Origin: Marivita sp. XM-24bin2
GTDB taxonomy: Bacteria > Pseudomonadota > Alphaproteobacteria > Rhodobacterales > Rhodobacteraceae
Direction: 5' to 3'
Length of the DNA: 62,316 nt
Assembly (NCBI GenBank): GCA_003149565.1
Contig: QCWH01000019.1
Location: forward strand, 7,663-69,978
Part shown: piece by piece, positions 1 through 9,797 of the stretch
Numbering within the stretch: the first letter of the stretch is position 1
Layout of the letters: every line of letters begins with the position of its first letter
Program-made: the position numbers and the translations under genes
Notes under the pieces: generated by a model
Databases searched by the model: none
What the model was told of the DNA's origin: nothing
Seen by the model: only the letters and a program-made list of their open reading frames with translations

Positions 1-3
1 TCA

Positions 4-69
4 TCATCCCCGGGTGAAGACCCGAGGGCCTCAGATAACAGTGCTCCTCGGGTCTCCGCCCGGGGACGA
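4..69. repeat. Imperfect long palindrome before glnE
   Basis: Arms at 8-27 and 46-65 are complementary at 18 of 20 positions, and the pairing continues outward with one mismatch to about 4-69. The loop is 18 bases. The arms carry CCCCGGGT and ACCCGGGG-like cores flanked by TCATC/GACGA, which resembles the GTCATCCCCGGG palindromic elements widespread between alphaproteobacterial genes (from memory, not checked). It lies 70 bases before glnE and could act as a transcript end for the gene to the left, outside the window. Confidence 0.6.
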
Positions 70-141
70 CAAGGCGGTGCGCTTATTAGAGCGCCACTGC
101 GCCCCATTGCACTTTCCCCCAACCCATGCCCATCTGCGGCT

Positions 142-2934
142 ATGACTTTTGCCAGCCGCATCACCCGCCTTCCGCACGCCTATGAGCCAGAACAGGGTGC
201 TGATGCGCGCAAGGCCGCGTCTTGGGCGACGGGGGATATTGCAAAGCTGATCGATGGGGCAGGCGGGTGCAGCCCGTACCTTAAATCCCTTATCGACAAG
301 GAAAGCGGCTGGCTCGAAACCGCGCTGGACGATCCCGAAGCCGCGCTTTTGCACGAACATGATGCCCTGCGTTCGACTGCGCCGGACGCGCTCCCAACCC
401 GTTTGCGACAAGCCAAGCGGCGTATCGCGCTCTTGACCGGGCTCGCCGATCTCGCGGCGGTCTGGCCGCTCGAAACCGTGACGCAGGCGCTGACCGATTT
501 CGCCGATCTCTCGGTGCATCTGGCCATGCGTGCCACCACACTGCACGAGATCAAGCGCGGCAAGCTTCCCGGCCAGACCGAGAACGACGCCGACCAGGCG
601 GGTGGCATGGTGGCCTTGGCGATGGGTAAGATGGGCGCGGGAGAGTTGAACTACAGTTCGGATGTGGATCTGATCTGCCTTTTCGACGAAACCCGCTTTG
701 ACCCCGACGATTACCACGAAGCGCGCTCGGCGCTGGTACGCGCCACGCGCAAGATGTGCGCGATGCTCAGCGATCTTACGGGCGACGGCTACGTGTTTCG
801 CACCGATCTGCGGCTGCGGCCTGATCCTTCGGTCACGCCGGTCTGCCTCGCGATGGAAGCCGCCGAGCGGTATTATGAAAGCCTCGGGCGCACCTGGGAA
901 CGTGCCGCCTATATCAAGGCGCGGGCCTGTGCGGGTGACATCAGCGCGGGGGAAAAGTTTCTCAAGACACTGACACCGTTTGTCTGGCGTAAGCACCTGG
1001 ATTTCGCCGCCATCGAGGACGCGCATGACATGGTGCGCAAGATCCGCGACCACAAAGGACTGGGCGGACCGATCACCCTGCCGGGGCACAACATGAAGTT
1101 GGGGCGCGGCGGCATCCGTGAGATTGAGTTCTTCACCCAGACCCGCCAGATCATCGCTGGCGGGCGCGATCCTGATTTGCGGGTGCGGGGCACGGTGCCC
1201 GGGCTGGCCGTGCTGGCTGATAAGGGCTGGGTGCCGCAGGATGTGGCCGATACGTTGACAGACCACTACCGCGCCCATCGGGAGGTCGAGCATCGCGTGC
1301 AGATGCTGCGCGATGCACAGACCCACGATCTGCCGCAATCCGACACCGGATTTGACCGGCTGGCAGCCTTTATGGGCACGGACCGTGCGGCGCTTCAGAA
1401 AGAGCTTCGCGCGCGTCTTGAAGAAACCCACTCCCTGACCGAGGGCTTCTTCGGGGGTGACAGTACGCCCTCGCGGCGCAGCGCGGTTCCTGAGGAACTG
1501 GAAAACTCTGAAATTGTCAGCCGCTGGCGCACCTATCCCGCTTTGCGTTCGGCGCGCGGCAGTGGCATTTTCGAACGGCTCCAACCCGAGATCCTTGGTC
1601 GTCTCGCCAAGACGTCGCACCCGATGGACGCGCTGACTGCCTTTGATGGCTTTCTCAGCGGATTGCCCGCCGGGGTGCAGGTGTTTTCACTGTTTGAGGC
1701 CAATCCGCAGCTGATCGACCTTCTGATCGACATTGTGGGTGTATCACCCGATCTCGCAAAATACCTTTCGCGGAATGCCTCGGTTTTTGACGCTGTGATC
1801 GGTGGGGATTTCTTTGCCGATTGGCCGGGCGCTGATGCCTTGGACGCTGCTTTGGCCGATCTTCTTGCGCGGGAAAGCGATTACGAGAACAAGCTGAACA
1901 CCGCACGGCGCTGGGGCAAAGAATGGCATTTCCGTATCGGCGTGCACATGCTGCGCGGCTTGATCGGGGCCGAAGAGGCGGCAGAGCAATACGCCGATCT
2001 TGCCGATGCCACTCTGCGCGCATTGGCCCCTGAAGTGCAGGCCGAGTTCGCCCGTAAGCACGGACCGTGCCCTGGTCGCGGCGCGGTGGTTGTCGGTATG
2101 GGCAGTCTCGGGTCACGCCGGTTGCATGCCCGCTCTGACCTTGACCTGATCGTGATCTACGATCCCGGCGACATGGACACGTCCGAAGGTCGCCGTCCGC
2201 TCGCGACACGGCCTTATTACGCGCGGCTGACGCAGGCTTTGATCACCGCCGTGACGGCACCAATGGCCGAGGGCCGGATCTACGAAATCGACATGCGGCT
2301 GCGCCCCTCAGGCAATCAGGGTCCGGTGGCCACCAGCCTTGAGTCCTTTCGCAGCTACCAGAAATCAGATGCCTGGATGTGGGAGCATCTGGCACTGAGC
2401 CGCGCGCGGTGTGTCGCCGGACCTTCCGATCTGATGCAAGATGTCGCTGCGGTTCAGGCCGAGGTCATGGCAGCGTCCCGCGACCGGGACGACGTGCTGC
2501 GCGAGGTTGCGATCATGCGCAATCGAATTGCCGCGGCCAAAGGCGATGGCGGGCCGTGGGAAGCCAAGCTGGGGCAGGGGCGGTTGCAGGACATCGAGCT
2601 GGTTGCACAGGCTGCTGCCCTGATCGCCGGGCATCCGCTTGGCTCGGTGACCGATGCGCTCTTGCTTGGAGCCTCCTGCGGGTGGCTCTCCAAGGATGCG
2701 GCTGAGGCGCTATGTGACGCCTATCGTCTGTGCTGGTCGCTCCAGATCGGGTCTCGACTGATCTCGGAGACAACGGTCGCTCCGGATCAGGACAGCAGCG
2801 CGGCATCGGACTTTTTGTGTAGGATCACCGGGACAGAGAGCATAGACATGCTGCAATCCAAATTGCACAGCACAACCCGACGCGCAGCCGAGATGATCGA
2901 TGCGGCCTTGCCCGAAATTGGCGAGGAGGTGTGA
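142..2934 (+). CDS. glnE: Bifunctional glutamine synthetase adenylyltransferase / adenylyl-removing enzyme
   Basis: GlnE reversibly adenylylates a tyrosine of glutamine synthetase, tuning ammonia assimilation under control of PII proteins. The 930-residue length matches the family (946 in E. coli). Two nucleotidyltransferase halves are visible: the N-terminal deadenylylase site GELNYSSDVDL near residues 168-178, with RTDLRLRPDPS after it, and the C-terminal adenylylase site GSLGSRRLHARSDLDL near 654, with DMRLRPSGNQGP downstream. The ATG at 142 has no strong Shine-Dalgarno sequence, so the exact start is less certain than the identity. It is followed after 3 bases by a small conserved gene and is probably cotranscribed with it. 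Confidence 0.96.
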   Translation: MTFASRITRLPHAYEPEQGADARKAASWATGDIAKLIDGAGGCSPYLKSLIDKESGWLETALDDPEAALLHEHDALRSTAPDALPTRLRQAKRRIALLTGLADLAAVWPLETVTQALTDFADLSVHLAMRATTLHEIKRGKLPGQTENDADQAGGMVALAMGKMGAGELNYSSDVDLICLFDETRFDPDDYHEARSALVRATRKMCAMLSDLTGDGYVFRTDLRLRPDPSVTPVCLAMEAAERYYESLGRTWERAAYIKARACAGDISAGEKFLKTLTPFVWRKHLDFAAIEDAHDMVRKIRDHKGLGGPITLPGHNMKLGRGGIREIEFFTQTRQIIAGGRDPDLRVRGTVPGLAVLADKGWVPQDVADTLTDHYRAHREVEHRVQMLRDAQTHDLPQSDTGFDRLAAFMGTDRAALQKELRARLEETHSLTEGFFGGDSTPSRRSAVPEELENSEIVSRWRTYPALRSARGSGIFERLQPEILGRLAKTSHPMDALTAFDGFLSGLPAGVQVFSLFEANPQLIDLLIDIVGVSPDLAKYLSRNASVFDAVIGGDFFADWPGADALDAALADLLARESDYENKLNTARRWGKEWHFRIGVHMLRGLIGAEEAAEQYADLADATLRALAPEVQAEFARKHGPCPGRGAVVVGMGSLGSRRLHARSDLDLIVIYDPGDMDTSEGRRPLATRPYYARLTQALITAVTAPMAEGRIYEIDMRLRPSGNQGPVATSLESFRSYQKSDAWMWEHLALSRARCVAGPSDLMQDVAAVQAEVMAASRDRDDVLREVAIMRNRIAAAKGDGGPWEAKLGQGRLQDIELVAQAAALIAGHPLGSVTDALLLGASCGWLSKDAAEALCDAYRLCWSLQIGSRLISETTVAPDQDSSAASDFLCRITGTESIDMLQSKLHSTTRRAAEMIDAALPEIGEEV

Positions 2935-2937
2935 GCC

Positions 2938-3201
2938 ATGCGCAAAGGTGACGCCACCGATCCGAAAGGCCTGATCGCTGAGTCCTACAAGATAGACGGG
3001 ATCACCTACGAGGAGTGCCGGTCGATCTTTCTTGACTGGGCGTTGGCGGTGCCGCTGGACGCCGACAGTGCGGCATTGATCCGTGAGTTGCTGGCACGCC
3101 ATCCAGTAGAAGACCACCCGATGACGCAGGTGTTGACCGAAGGGCTGGGCGCCTCGAAACCTGCCCGCCGCCGCGGCGGATGGAAAGGGCGGCGGAACTG
3201 A
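2938..3201 (+). CDS. Small conserved hypothetical protein after glnE
   Basis: An 87-residue soluble protein starting 3 bases after the glnE stop codon, preceded by GGAGG inside the glnE end (good ribosome binding site). The N-terminal half reads like a small folded domain (ITYEECRSIFLDWAL) and the C-terminus is basic (KPARRRGGWKGRRN), which could bind nucleic acid or just be a disordered tail. No known family is recognised. The tight coupling to glnE suggests a partner in nitrogen control or simple cotranscription; no function can be assigned from sequence. Confidence 0.75.
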   Translation: MRKGDATDPKGLIAESYKIDGITYEECRSIFLDWALAVPLDADSAALIRELLARHPVEDHPMTQVLTEGLGASKPARRRGGWKGRRN

Positions 3202-3482
3202 TATTCGACGCCATGTCGTGAGAAAAGCACCGTCTTGCCAGGCGAAGACAATTTCGCGAGATGCCCCGCCGACTTCACGGTGATCAGCTCGGCGAGATCA
3301 AGCTCCAAGAGCACGATGTCGAATTCAGGGGACTTGTCGTGGCAAAGAGCATGCGGTGGCGGAAAACTTGGCCCGTATTGTCGTTGACACATGGGGTCTT
3401 CCAAATGCTCTGCTGGTCGCTGGACAAATTCCTGCCGCCGTCTAACCTCTGGGCGACTCAACAGGGTAGGACGATAAGACCA

Positions 3483-4307
3483 ATGAAAACCGTTGTGACT
3501 TCCGCATTTCTTCTTGCTGCCACGTCGTCTGTGGCCCTCGCTGCCGGGCATGGCAGTTGCGCCGGCGGGCTGACGCTGGAAGAGAACGTCTTGACCATCG
3601 CCACAGGCAACCCGGCCTATTATCCGTGGGTGCTCAACGATGCGCCCGAAAGCGGCGAAGGCTACGAGGCTGCCGTTGCCTATGCGATTGCTGAAGAGCT
3701 TGGATTTGAGGCAGACGCGGTGAAATGGGTGCGCACCTCGTTCGACGAGGCGATCCAGCCGGGGGCCAAGGATTTCGACTTCAACATGCAGCAATACTCG
3801 ATCACGCCTGAACGTGAACAAATGGTCGATTTCTCGCTGCCCTATTACACATCGGCGATGGCTGTGCTGACAACGCAAAGCGTGGTGGACGCAGGCGCGA
3901 CAGCGACGCTCGACAGTCTTAAGGGGCTGGTCTGGGGCGCGGATGCCAACACAACCGCCTTGCCGATGCTGACCGAGATCGTGGCACCGGAAAAAGACCC
4001 GCTGCTTTATGGCGACAACACCGATGTGACCGCCGCGATGCAGGCCAACCAGATCGACGCGGCGCTGTTCGATCTGCCAACGGCGCTCTATCTGTCGGCG
4101 GTTGTGGTCGACGGCGGGGTTCTTTTGGGTCAGTTCCCGGCGGACCGCTCCGAAAACCCGGACCAGTTCGGTCTGCTCTTTGAAGAAGGCAACCCGCTGC
4201 GCGACTGCGTGAACACGGCGATCACTGCGCTTACCGAGTCCGGCAAGCTGGCCGAGATCGAAGCCACATGGTTGCAGGAAGCCACCGGCGTTCCCGTGAT
4301 CGAGTGA
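3483..4307 (+). CDS. Periplasmic amino-acid ABC transporter substrate-binding protein
   Basis: A 274-residue solute-binding protein of the bacterial family 3 (SBP_bac_3) type, which captures polar amino acids in the periplasm. The ATG at 3483 is chosen because it begins a clear signal peptide (MKTVVTSAFLLAATSSVALA, cleavage after ALA); an in-frame opening to 3261 upstream lacks coding character. The family pattern is visible in FDFNMQQYSITPEREQMVDFSLPYY, given here only in part: SITPERE at about residue 112 and FSLPYY after it. The gene is followed 1 base later by its permease and then the ATPase, so it is the first gene of a three-part importer operon. The exact substrate cannot be read from the sequence. 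Confidence 0.92.
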   Translation: MKTVVTSAFLLAATSSVALAAGHGSCAGGLTLEENVLTIATGNPAYYPWVLNDAPESGEGYEAAVAYAIAEELGFEADAVKWVRTSFDEAIQPGAKDFDFNMQQYSITPEREQMVDFSLPYYTSAMAVLTTQSVVDAGATATLDSLKGLVWGADANTTALPMLTEIVAPEKDPLLYGDNTDVTAAMQANQIDAALFDLPTALYLSAVVVDGGVLLGQFPADRSENPDQFGLLFEEGNPLRDCVNTAITALTESGKLAEIEATWLQEATGVPVIE

Positions 4308-4308
4308 C

Positions 4309-5160
4309 ATGACGGATCAGACAAGTCTGCAACGCGGGTCAGCGCAAGCGCTGACCCGTCGCCAAGCCTATGAACTCCGCCTGCGGCGACGGTCGACCAC
4401 CATCGCTGCGGGGTCAACGCTGGCCGTCGTGTTGGCGGTTGTCCTGCTGGTCCCGCTAGCCCCCGGCTGGGACGCGGTCAAGCGCAGCTTTTTCAACGGC
4501 GAGGTGTTCGCCAAGACCTTTCCGGGCTTGCTGGACGCGTTCCTGATGAACGTTGCCATCTTCCTCTGGTGCGCGCCGATCATCGCCGTTCTGGGGCTGG
4601 TGATTGCGCTTTTCCGCGATGTGCGCTCGCCCGCGCTCTATCCGCTGCGGCTTTTCGGGGCGATCTATACGGATGTGTTTCGCGGCTTGCCGGTGATCCT
4701 TGTGATCTACCTGATCGGGTTCGGCGTGCCCGGCCTTGGCCTGCCGCGACCGTGGAATTCGCCGTATATCTGGGGATCCTTGGCGCTCATCCTTGTCTAT
4801 GCCGCCTATGTGGCCGAGGTGATCCGGTCGGGCATCGACTCCATCCATCACAGCCAGCGCGCGGCGGCGGCATCGCTTGGTTTGTCGGACGGCGAAACCA
4901 TGCGCTATGTCGTGCTGCCGCAGGCGATCCGCAACGTAGCTCCGGCCAATATGAACCTCTTTATCGCGCTGCAGAAAGACGTGGCGTTGCTCAGCTTCAT
5001 CGGCCCGGTCGAGGTGTTCCGGCAGGCAGGGGTCTACAAATCCCTGATGGCCAACTTCACACCCTATGTGGGGGCTGCGGTGATCTTCCTCGCGCTTACG
5101 ATTCCAGCCACGCGATACGCTGATTACCTGATGAACAAACAGCGGCGGCGGCAGAGCTGA
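4309..5160 (+). CDS. Amino-acid ABC transporter permease
   Basis: A 283-residue inner-membrane permease of the His/Glu/Gln/Arg (HisM) family. After a basic cytoplasmic N-terminus there is a membrane helix near residues 32-52, then the conserved permease core with helices separated by [13 protein letters not shown] and the EAA-like loop [25 protein letters not shown] near residue 185 (family sites ASLGLS and LPQAIR), which contacts the ATPase. It starts 1 base after the binding-protein gene, and its TGA overlaps the ATG of the ATPase. Only one permease is present, so it should work as a homodimer. Confidence 0.93.
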   Translation: MTDQTSLQRGSAQALTRRQAYELRLRRRSTTIAAGSTLAVVLAVVLLVPLAPGWDAVKRSFFNGEVFAKTFPGLLDAFLMNVAIFLWCAPIIAVLGLVIALFRDVRSPALYPLRLFGAIYTDVFRGLPVILVIYLIGFGVPGLGLPRPWNSPYIWGSLALILVYAAYVAEVIRSGIDSIHHSQRAAAASLGLSDGETMRYVVLPQAIRNVAPANMNLFIALQKDVALLSFIGPVEVFRQAGVYKSLMANFTPYVGAAVIFLALTIPATRYADYLMNKQRRRQS

Positions 5161-5888
5161 TGGCGAAACTGGACCTTCAAGGCGTCACCAAAAGCTTTGG
5201 CGACAACATGGTGTGTCGCGGCATCGATCTGTCGGTGGACGAGGGCGAGATGGTCTGCCTGATCGGCGCGTCGGGGTCGGGCAAGTCAACGCTGCTGCGC
5301 TGCATCAACTTGCTGGAGCCCATCGACGACGGGCGCATTCTGCTTGACGGTTTGGATATCAGCGAACCCGGGCTGAACCCGCAGCCGATCCGAGCGCGTA
5401 TCGGGATCGTGTTCCAGTCGTTCAACCTCTTCCCACACATGACCGCGGCCGAGAACGTCATGCTGGCCCCGCGTCGGGTGCTGGGCAAAAGCCGCGACGC
5501 GCTGGAGGCTCCTGTGAAGGCGCTGTTCGACCGGTTCGATCTGGGGCAGCGGATGCACCACTACCCGGATCAGCTCTCCGGCGGCCAACAGCAGCGCGTC
5601 GCGATTATCCGCGCCTTGGCGATGCAACCCGAGATCATGCTCTTTGACGAGATCACCAGCGCGCTGGATCCGGAACTGGTGGGCGAGGTGCTGGACGTGT
5701 TGCGGCAGCTGCGCACCGAAGGGATGACGATGATCCTTGCCACCCACGAAATGGCCTTTGCCCGCGAACTGGCCGACAAGGTCTGTTTCCTCGATGCAGG
5801 CCGCATCCTTGAGGAAGGCCCGCCCGAGACACTTTTCTCAAACCCGCGCGAAGACCGTACGCGGGCCTTTCTCAAGCGCGTCCTGTGA
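5160..5888 (+). CDS. Amino-acid ABC transporter ATP-binding protein
   Basis: A 242-residue GlnQ/HisP-type ATPase that powers the importer encoded just upstream. Walker A is GASGSGKST (about residues 37-45), the Q-loop lies in [12 protein letters not shown], the ABC signature is LSGGQQQR, Walker B is [12 protein letters not shown] and the switch histidine is in ATHEMAF. The start overlaps the permease stop (TGATG), and the 3' end overlaps the next gene by GTGA, so translation is coupled through the whole operon. Confidence 0.95.
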   Translation: MAKLDLQGVTKSFGDNMVCRGIDLSVDEGEMVCLIGASGSGKSTLLRCINLLEPIDDGRILLDGLDISEPGLNPQPIRARIGIVFQSFNLFPHMTAAENVMLAPRRVLGKSRDALEAPVKALFDRFDLGQRMHHYPDQLSGGQQQRVAIIRALAMQPEIMLFDEITSALDPELVGEVLDVLRQLRTEGMTMILATHEMAFARELADKVCFLDAGRILEEGPPETLFSNPREDRTRAFLKRVL

Positions 5889-6859
5889 TCCCGCGCAATA
5901 CTCTGGACCGGACGGGTCCGTCACACCCCCAGCAGGGCAACAAGTCGAAAACGACCGAGAACGCCGTGCTGGGAATTCTGATCAGCATTGCAGCCCTCCT
6001 CCTGTTCGATCTCATGGGCCTGATCATCAAGTATCTCTCGCCCCGTTACTCTGCCTCCGAACTGTCGGCTTATCGCAACCTGTTCGGCATCGTGCCCAGC
6101 GTGATTGCGCTTTGGATGTCGGCTGCATGGCGTCGCGGAGGACGCCCGATGCGTATTCGTCAATGGCGGCTGGCGCTTCTGCGCGGTGTGGCGGTGACCT
6201 TTGCGCAACTGATGTTCTACCTGTCGCTGGGGATCATGGCCTTCGCCACGGCGACCACGATTTCCTACACCACTGCGCTTTTTACCACAGCTCTGGCTGT
6301 CCCGATCCTGCGCGAGCGGGTCGGCTGGGCGCGCTGGGTGGCGGTGGCCATCGGGTTTGTCGGTGTCATCATGATTTTGCGCCCGGGCAGTGACGCCTTT
6401 ACCTGGGCGCTTGTTTTGCCTGTGGGCGCGTCGTTCCTTTATGCACTGAGCGGAGTAACCGCCCGCCTGATCGATGCAGAGGTGCCAACGCCGCTTTTCA
6501 ATCTCTACTCCTCGATTGTGGCTGCGGCGGGTGCGTTCACGCTGGCGATGTCTCTTGGAGGCTTCACGCCCCTTGATAGCCTTATGGACCTCGGTTTCAT
6601 TATCCTGATGGGGCTGTTCGGCGGATCGGCTGTGCTGTGCCTTGTGGTGGCGTACCGGATGACGGAACCCAGCAACCTTGCGCCGTTCAGCTATTTCGGT
6701 ATCCCCATCGCGTTTCTTCTGGGCTGGGTGTTCTTCGACGAAGCCCCGGTGCAGGACCTCTGGCCGGGGGCGTTGCTGATCGTTATCGGAGGCTTGATGA
6801 TCGTCTACCGCGAACGCCGGACGCGGCGACCACGCCTGCGTTCGGGCAAACTGGACTGA
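5885..6859 (+). CDS. DMT-family (EamA) transporter
   Basis: A 324-residue integral membrane protein with two EamA repeats of about five helices each (residues roughly 28-160 and 175-310), the drug/metabolite transporter architecture. Such proteins usually export amino acids or other small metabolites. The GTG start at 5885 overlaps the ABC ATPase stop (GTGA). Its position at the end of an amino-acid importer operon suggests a matching exporter or overflow valve, which is inference. The C-terminus is basic ([14 protein letters not shown]). Confidence 0.88.
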   Translation: MIPRNTLDRTGPSHPQQGNKSKTTENAVLGILISIAALLLFDLMGLIIKYLSPRYSASELSAYRNLFGIVPSVIALWMSAAWRRGGRPMRIRQWRLALLRGVAVTFAQLMFYLSLGIMAFATATTISYTTALFTTALAVPILRERVGWARWVAVAIGFVGVIMILRPGSDAFTWALVLPVGASFLYALSGVTARLIDAEVPTPLFNLYSSIVAAAGAFTLAMSLGGFTPLDSLMDLGFIILMGLFGGSAVLCLVVAYRMTEPSNLAPFSYFGIPIAFLLGWVFFDEAPVQDLWPGALLIVIGGLMIVYRERRTRRPRLRSGKLD

Positions 6860-6862
6860 GCC

Positions 6863-6889
6863 AAAAGAAAAGGCCGCCCGAAGGCGGCC
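6863..6889 (-). terminator. Rho-independent terminator of the bactofilin operon
   Basis: On the minus strand a perfect 7-bp stem GGCCGCC / GGCGGCC (6872-6889) with a four-base loop is followed by a T-rich run (complement of AAAAGAAAA at 6863-6871). It lies 25 bases beyond the bactofilin stop codon and also separates it from the convergent DMT transporter gene. Confidence 0.8.
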
Positions 6890-6914
6890 CCATTCATACC
6901 AAGTGATCCAAGGA

Positions 6915-7412
6915 TCAGCCGTTCGACGCTGCCGGGGCAGGGGCGGCCGCAACGGGCTTCTTGCCACCGTTGAGCGGGTCGTCCTGACGCTGCACCGAGC
7001 CTTCGAAATGCGCGCCGGATTCGATGGCGATGGTTTTGTGGATGATGTCACCCTCAACGCGCGCCGTCGCGGTCAGGCGCACCTTGAGACCACGCACGCG
7101 CCCCACGACACGGCCGTTCACAACCACATCGTCCGCCACGACTTCGCCCTTGATCGTGGCGCTTTCGCCAACGGTCAGCAAATGCGCGCGGATATCGCCT
7201 TCGACGGTGCCTTCGACATTGATGTCACCGGTTGTCTTGAGATTGCCGGTGATGTGCAGGTCGCTCGACAGGATCGAAGCCGCCGGCTTGGCCTTGGGGG
7301 CAGATGCCTTGAATTCGGTCGACGGGCGCGACGTGTCCGGCATGGCGGGTTTCGGTGCGCTCGCCTCGTCAGACTTGGGGCCGGGCTCATTGATTTTGCT
7401 TTTAGAAAACAT
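6915..7412 (-). CDS. Bactofilin (polymer-forming cytoskeletal protein)
   Basis: A 165-residue bactofilin. Disordered Pro/Ala/Ser-rich ends flank a beta-helical core at about residues 45-140 with the regular glycine/hydrophobic repeats of the family (HITGNLKTTGDINVEGTVEGD and following turns; only part quoted: GDINVEGTVEGDI). Bactofilins polymerise without nucleotide at the membrane and localise envelope enzymes. The ATG overlaps the end of an M23 peptidase gene by 11 bases, an arrangement also known from Helicobacter (CcmA with Csd1) and stalk-forming alphaproteobacteria, where bactofilin and peptidase shape the cell together. It is closed by a strong terminator. Confidence 0.93.
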   Translation of the reverse strand: MFSKSKINEPGPKSDEASAPKPAMPDTSRPSTEFKASAPKAKPAASILSSDLHITGNLKTTGDINVEGTVEGDIRAHLLTVGESATIKGEVVADDVVVNGRVVGRVRGLKVRLTATARVEGDIIHKTIAIESGAHFEGSVQRQDDPLNGGKKPVAAAPAPAASNG

Positions 7413-8715
7413 CGTTTGCAGCCTTGATGTAGATCATGGGGTTGACAGGTTTGCCGCCGACACGGACTTCGTAATGCAGATGGGTGCCGGTGGAACGTCC
7501 AGTGTTCCCCATAGCAGCAATTCTATCTCCGCGCGAGACCCTTTGACCCTTCTTCACGTAGAGTTTCGAGTTATGCGCGTAGCGGGTCTCGATGCCGAAC
7601 TCATGCTGGATTTTGACGAGCCTACCATATCCTGATTGCCAGCCCGCGTAGGTCACTACACCGTCCGCTGTCGCATAGATCGGCGTGCCATGAGCTCCGG
7701 CGAAATCAGTGCCCGCATGCAAACGGCCCCAGCGATATCCGAATCCACTGGTAAAGCGGAACGAATCCTTGATCGGCATGGCGAAGGGCGCTTTTTCTGC
7801 GGCGATCCGGTACAGGTTCAACCGGTCCATCTGGTTGAGGATGCGGTTGGCACGCAGCACGTCCTCGGATGGTTCCTCGCCACGGGTCGAAAAGCTCAGC
7901 GGCATCAGCGGGCCACCCTGGCCGGAATAGCCGCGACGCACCTGATTGAGGATAGTGTCGGGGTTCATGCCGGCCGCTTCGAACATCTTGTCGAGCGGCT
8001 TGACCGACACGGTCATGGCCTCTTCAAGCTGGCGGAAGATCGTGTCGTTCTTCTCGGCCATCAGCTTGATCTCTGTCGCCATCTCATCGGCACGGATCAG
8101 CGCGTCCTGCGCATCAGCCACAACCTGATCGCGCTCCTCGGCCGTGCGCGCGAGCGCCGTGGACAGGAAATCCAGCGTGGTTGTGTCAACATCGCCGGTC
8201 GCCGCAAGTGCGCTGCCGCCTTCGGCAATCTCGCTCTGCAATGCGGCCAATTCCGTGCGCACCTCTTCGCGCGCGCGGATGGCATCGCGCAGTTTCAGTT
8301 GTACCGCTTCCAGACCGGATTCCAGTTCCATCTGGCGGGTCTCGGCATCCAGCAGCTTTGACTGCATGACCGACACCTGCTCCAGCGCCGTGTTGAACCG
8401 CTCCTGCGCGGCCACCGCTTCGGCGGCGCGGGCATTGCGTTCTTCCGACAGGATGTTCAGCCGCAGCTGGTAGGTTTCAAGATCCCGACGGGCCTGTTCG
8501 CGGAAATTGCCCGATCCGATCGAGTCCATCAAAAGCACCGCCGTGGCGATGATGCTCCAGGCCAGAACAAGAGAGGCGCCCGCGAACGCGAACGCCTGTG
8601 TGCTGGATTTCAATCTGATGAACCGTGTGTCGGTGTCGGAGCGCAGGAACAGACGACGTTCCGGAAAAAAGCGTTCAAGCGTGGCATGCAGTTTGATCGC
8701 AAGACGTGTGCGCAC
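7402..8715 (-). CDS. Membrane-anchored M23 family metallopeptidase with coiled coil
   Basis: A 437-residue protein with a basic cytoplasmic N-terminus, one membrane helix near residues 40-62, a long charged coiled coil (about 70-210) and a C-terminal LytM/M23 domain (about 310-425). Zinc ligands are visible in HAGTDFAG and THLHYE, with a further histidine in RYAH, so the enzyme appears active. M23 enzymes cut peptide crosslinks of peptidoglycan. Coiled coil plus LytM resembles divisome or cell-shape proteins. The coupled bactofilin gene downstream suggests this enzyme is positioned by the bactofilin polymer. Confidence 0.92.
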   Translation of the reverse strand: MRTRLAIKLHATLERFFPERRLFLRSDTDTRFIRLKSSTQAFAFAGASLVLAWSIIATAVLLMDSIGSGNFREQARRDLETYQLRLNILSEERNARAAEAVAAQERFNTALEQVSVMQSKLLDAETRQMELESGLEAVQLKLRDAIRAREEVRTELAALQSEIAEGGSALAATGDVDTTTLDFLSTALARTAEERDQVVADAQDALIRADEMATEIKLMAEKNDTIFRQLEEAMTVSVKPLDKMFEAAGMNPDTILNQVRRGYSGQGGPLMPLSFSTRGEEPSEDVLRANRILNQMDRLNLYRIAAEKAPFAMPIKDSFRFTSGFGYRWGRLHAGTDFAGAHGTPIYATADGVVTYAGWQSGYGRLVKIQHEFGIETRYAHNSKLYVKKGQRVSRGDRIAAMGNTGRSTGTHLHYEVRVGGKPVNPMIYIKAANDVF

Positions 8716-8929
8716 CTGTATGTTCCTCTATCCCGTCCCTAGGTCGCGCCTCTAAAGCCCCAACTCCGGGCGCGTATCTGTTACGGCTCTAAAGACCGAT
8801 TCCCAAATTGGCAACGTTTTTGGACCAGTCGCGGCGAAGCGCGCGCGATCCGGCGCCGAATTGGCAAGATTTCGCCGATCTTTTCGGGGCTTATGAAACG
8901 ATGCTCAATAGCCACAGGCGGACAGCGGG

Positions 8930-9739
8930 TTATCCGGTCTCGGTCAAAGGCCAGTAGAAATCCGGCGGCAAACCGGCCTCGGCGCGCTTTTCCTCGTTGA
9001 AAGGCGGCTTCAGCGCGCCTTTGAAGTAACGCCGCACCAGCGTGTGGAAAGCGTCCTTTGGGTCTTCCTCATGGCGTCCACACAGAAAGTGAAACCACTT
9101 CGAGCCATAGGCCACATGACCCACTTCTTCGGCATAGATGGTCTCCAGCGCAGCCACCGCACTGGGGATGTCAGCCTTCCGGAAAATCTCGATCATGCCG
9201 GGGGTCACATCAAGCCCCCGAGCCTCAAGCACCATCGGAACGACGGCGAGACGGCCCATGAAATCCTCGACCGTGTCCTCGGCGGCGCGCCACATGCCGG
9301 CATGGGCGGGCAGGGCCCCATAAAAGCTGCCCATCTCTTCGAGGCAATCGCACATCAGGTTGAAATGCTTGGATTCCTCGTCTGCCGCTTTGACCCAATC
9401 ATCATAAAAGCCCATCGGCATACGGACATGTGCAAAACGGGGAATGATGTCCCAATGGAGATCGACCGCGTTCAACTCGATATGCGCCACCGCATGCAAA
9501 AGCGCGATCCGCCCCTGTGGGCTGCCGGGCTTGCGCTTGGGCACATCGCGCGGGTCCAGCAGCTCCGGCGCGTCAGGCCGGGACGGGCGCAGCGGCGGGG
9601 TGGCGCTGCCGATCTCAAGCGGTGTGCCCGCTTCGCGCGCCGCGAACCACTGCGCCGCATAGTCCCGCGATTTTGCGGTCTTCTCTCGTCCGTCTGCAGT
9701 GGTCAGAACGTCCACCGCCATATCACATAAAGTCATCAT
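8930..9739 (-). CDS. DUF455 ferritin-like domain protein
   Basis: A 269-residue protein of the DUF455 family. Four-helix ferritin-like features are visible: HIELNAVDLHWD, an ExxH in DEESKHF, and another ExxH in AEEVGHVAYG, arranged as carboxylate/histidine ligands of a di-metal site. The function of the family is not established; di-iron chemistry or tRNA hydroxylase-like activity are possibilities. A hairpin repeat lies in the 155 bases between it and the upstream bcp gene on the same strand, and the ATG at 9739 is the first of several possible starts (MMTLCDMAVD). Confidence 0.85.
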   Translation of the reverse strand: MMTLCDMAVDVLTTADGREKTAKSRDYAAQWFAAREAGTPLEIGSATPPLRPSRPDAPELLDPRDVPKRKPGSPQGRIALLHAVAHIELNAVDLHWDIIPRFAHVRMPMGFYDDWVKAADEESKHFNLMCDCLEEMGSFYGALPAHAGMWRAAEDTVEDFMGRLAVVPMVLEARGLDVTPGMIEIFRKADIPSAVAALETIYAEEVGHVAYGSKWFHFLCGRHEEDPKDAFHTLVRRYFKGALKPPFNEEKRAEAGLPPDFYWPLTETG

Positions 9740-9797
9740 GCCCTGCTCATCGCGCGGTGCGTCCTGGACTGCAAGCTCAAGCTGTCATCTTCTTCGG

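Noticed and set aside
31-1620. 529-codon opening on the minus strand across glnE
   Set aside because: It is antisense to a clear glnE with family motifs and is a by-product of GC-rich codon use; its translation has no recognisable domain and is rich in Arg, His and Gln.
3384-3412. TTGACA at 3384-3389 as promoter of the amino-acid ABC operon
   Set aside because: The -35 box is perfect but no acceptable -10 box follows at 16-18 bases, so it was not annotated.
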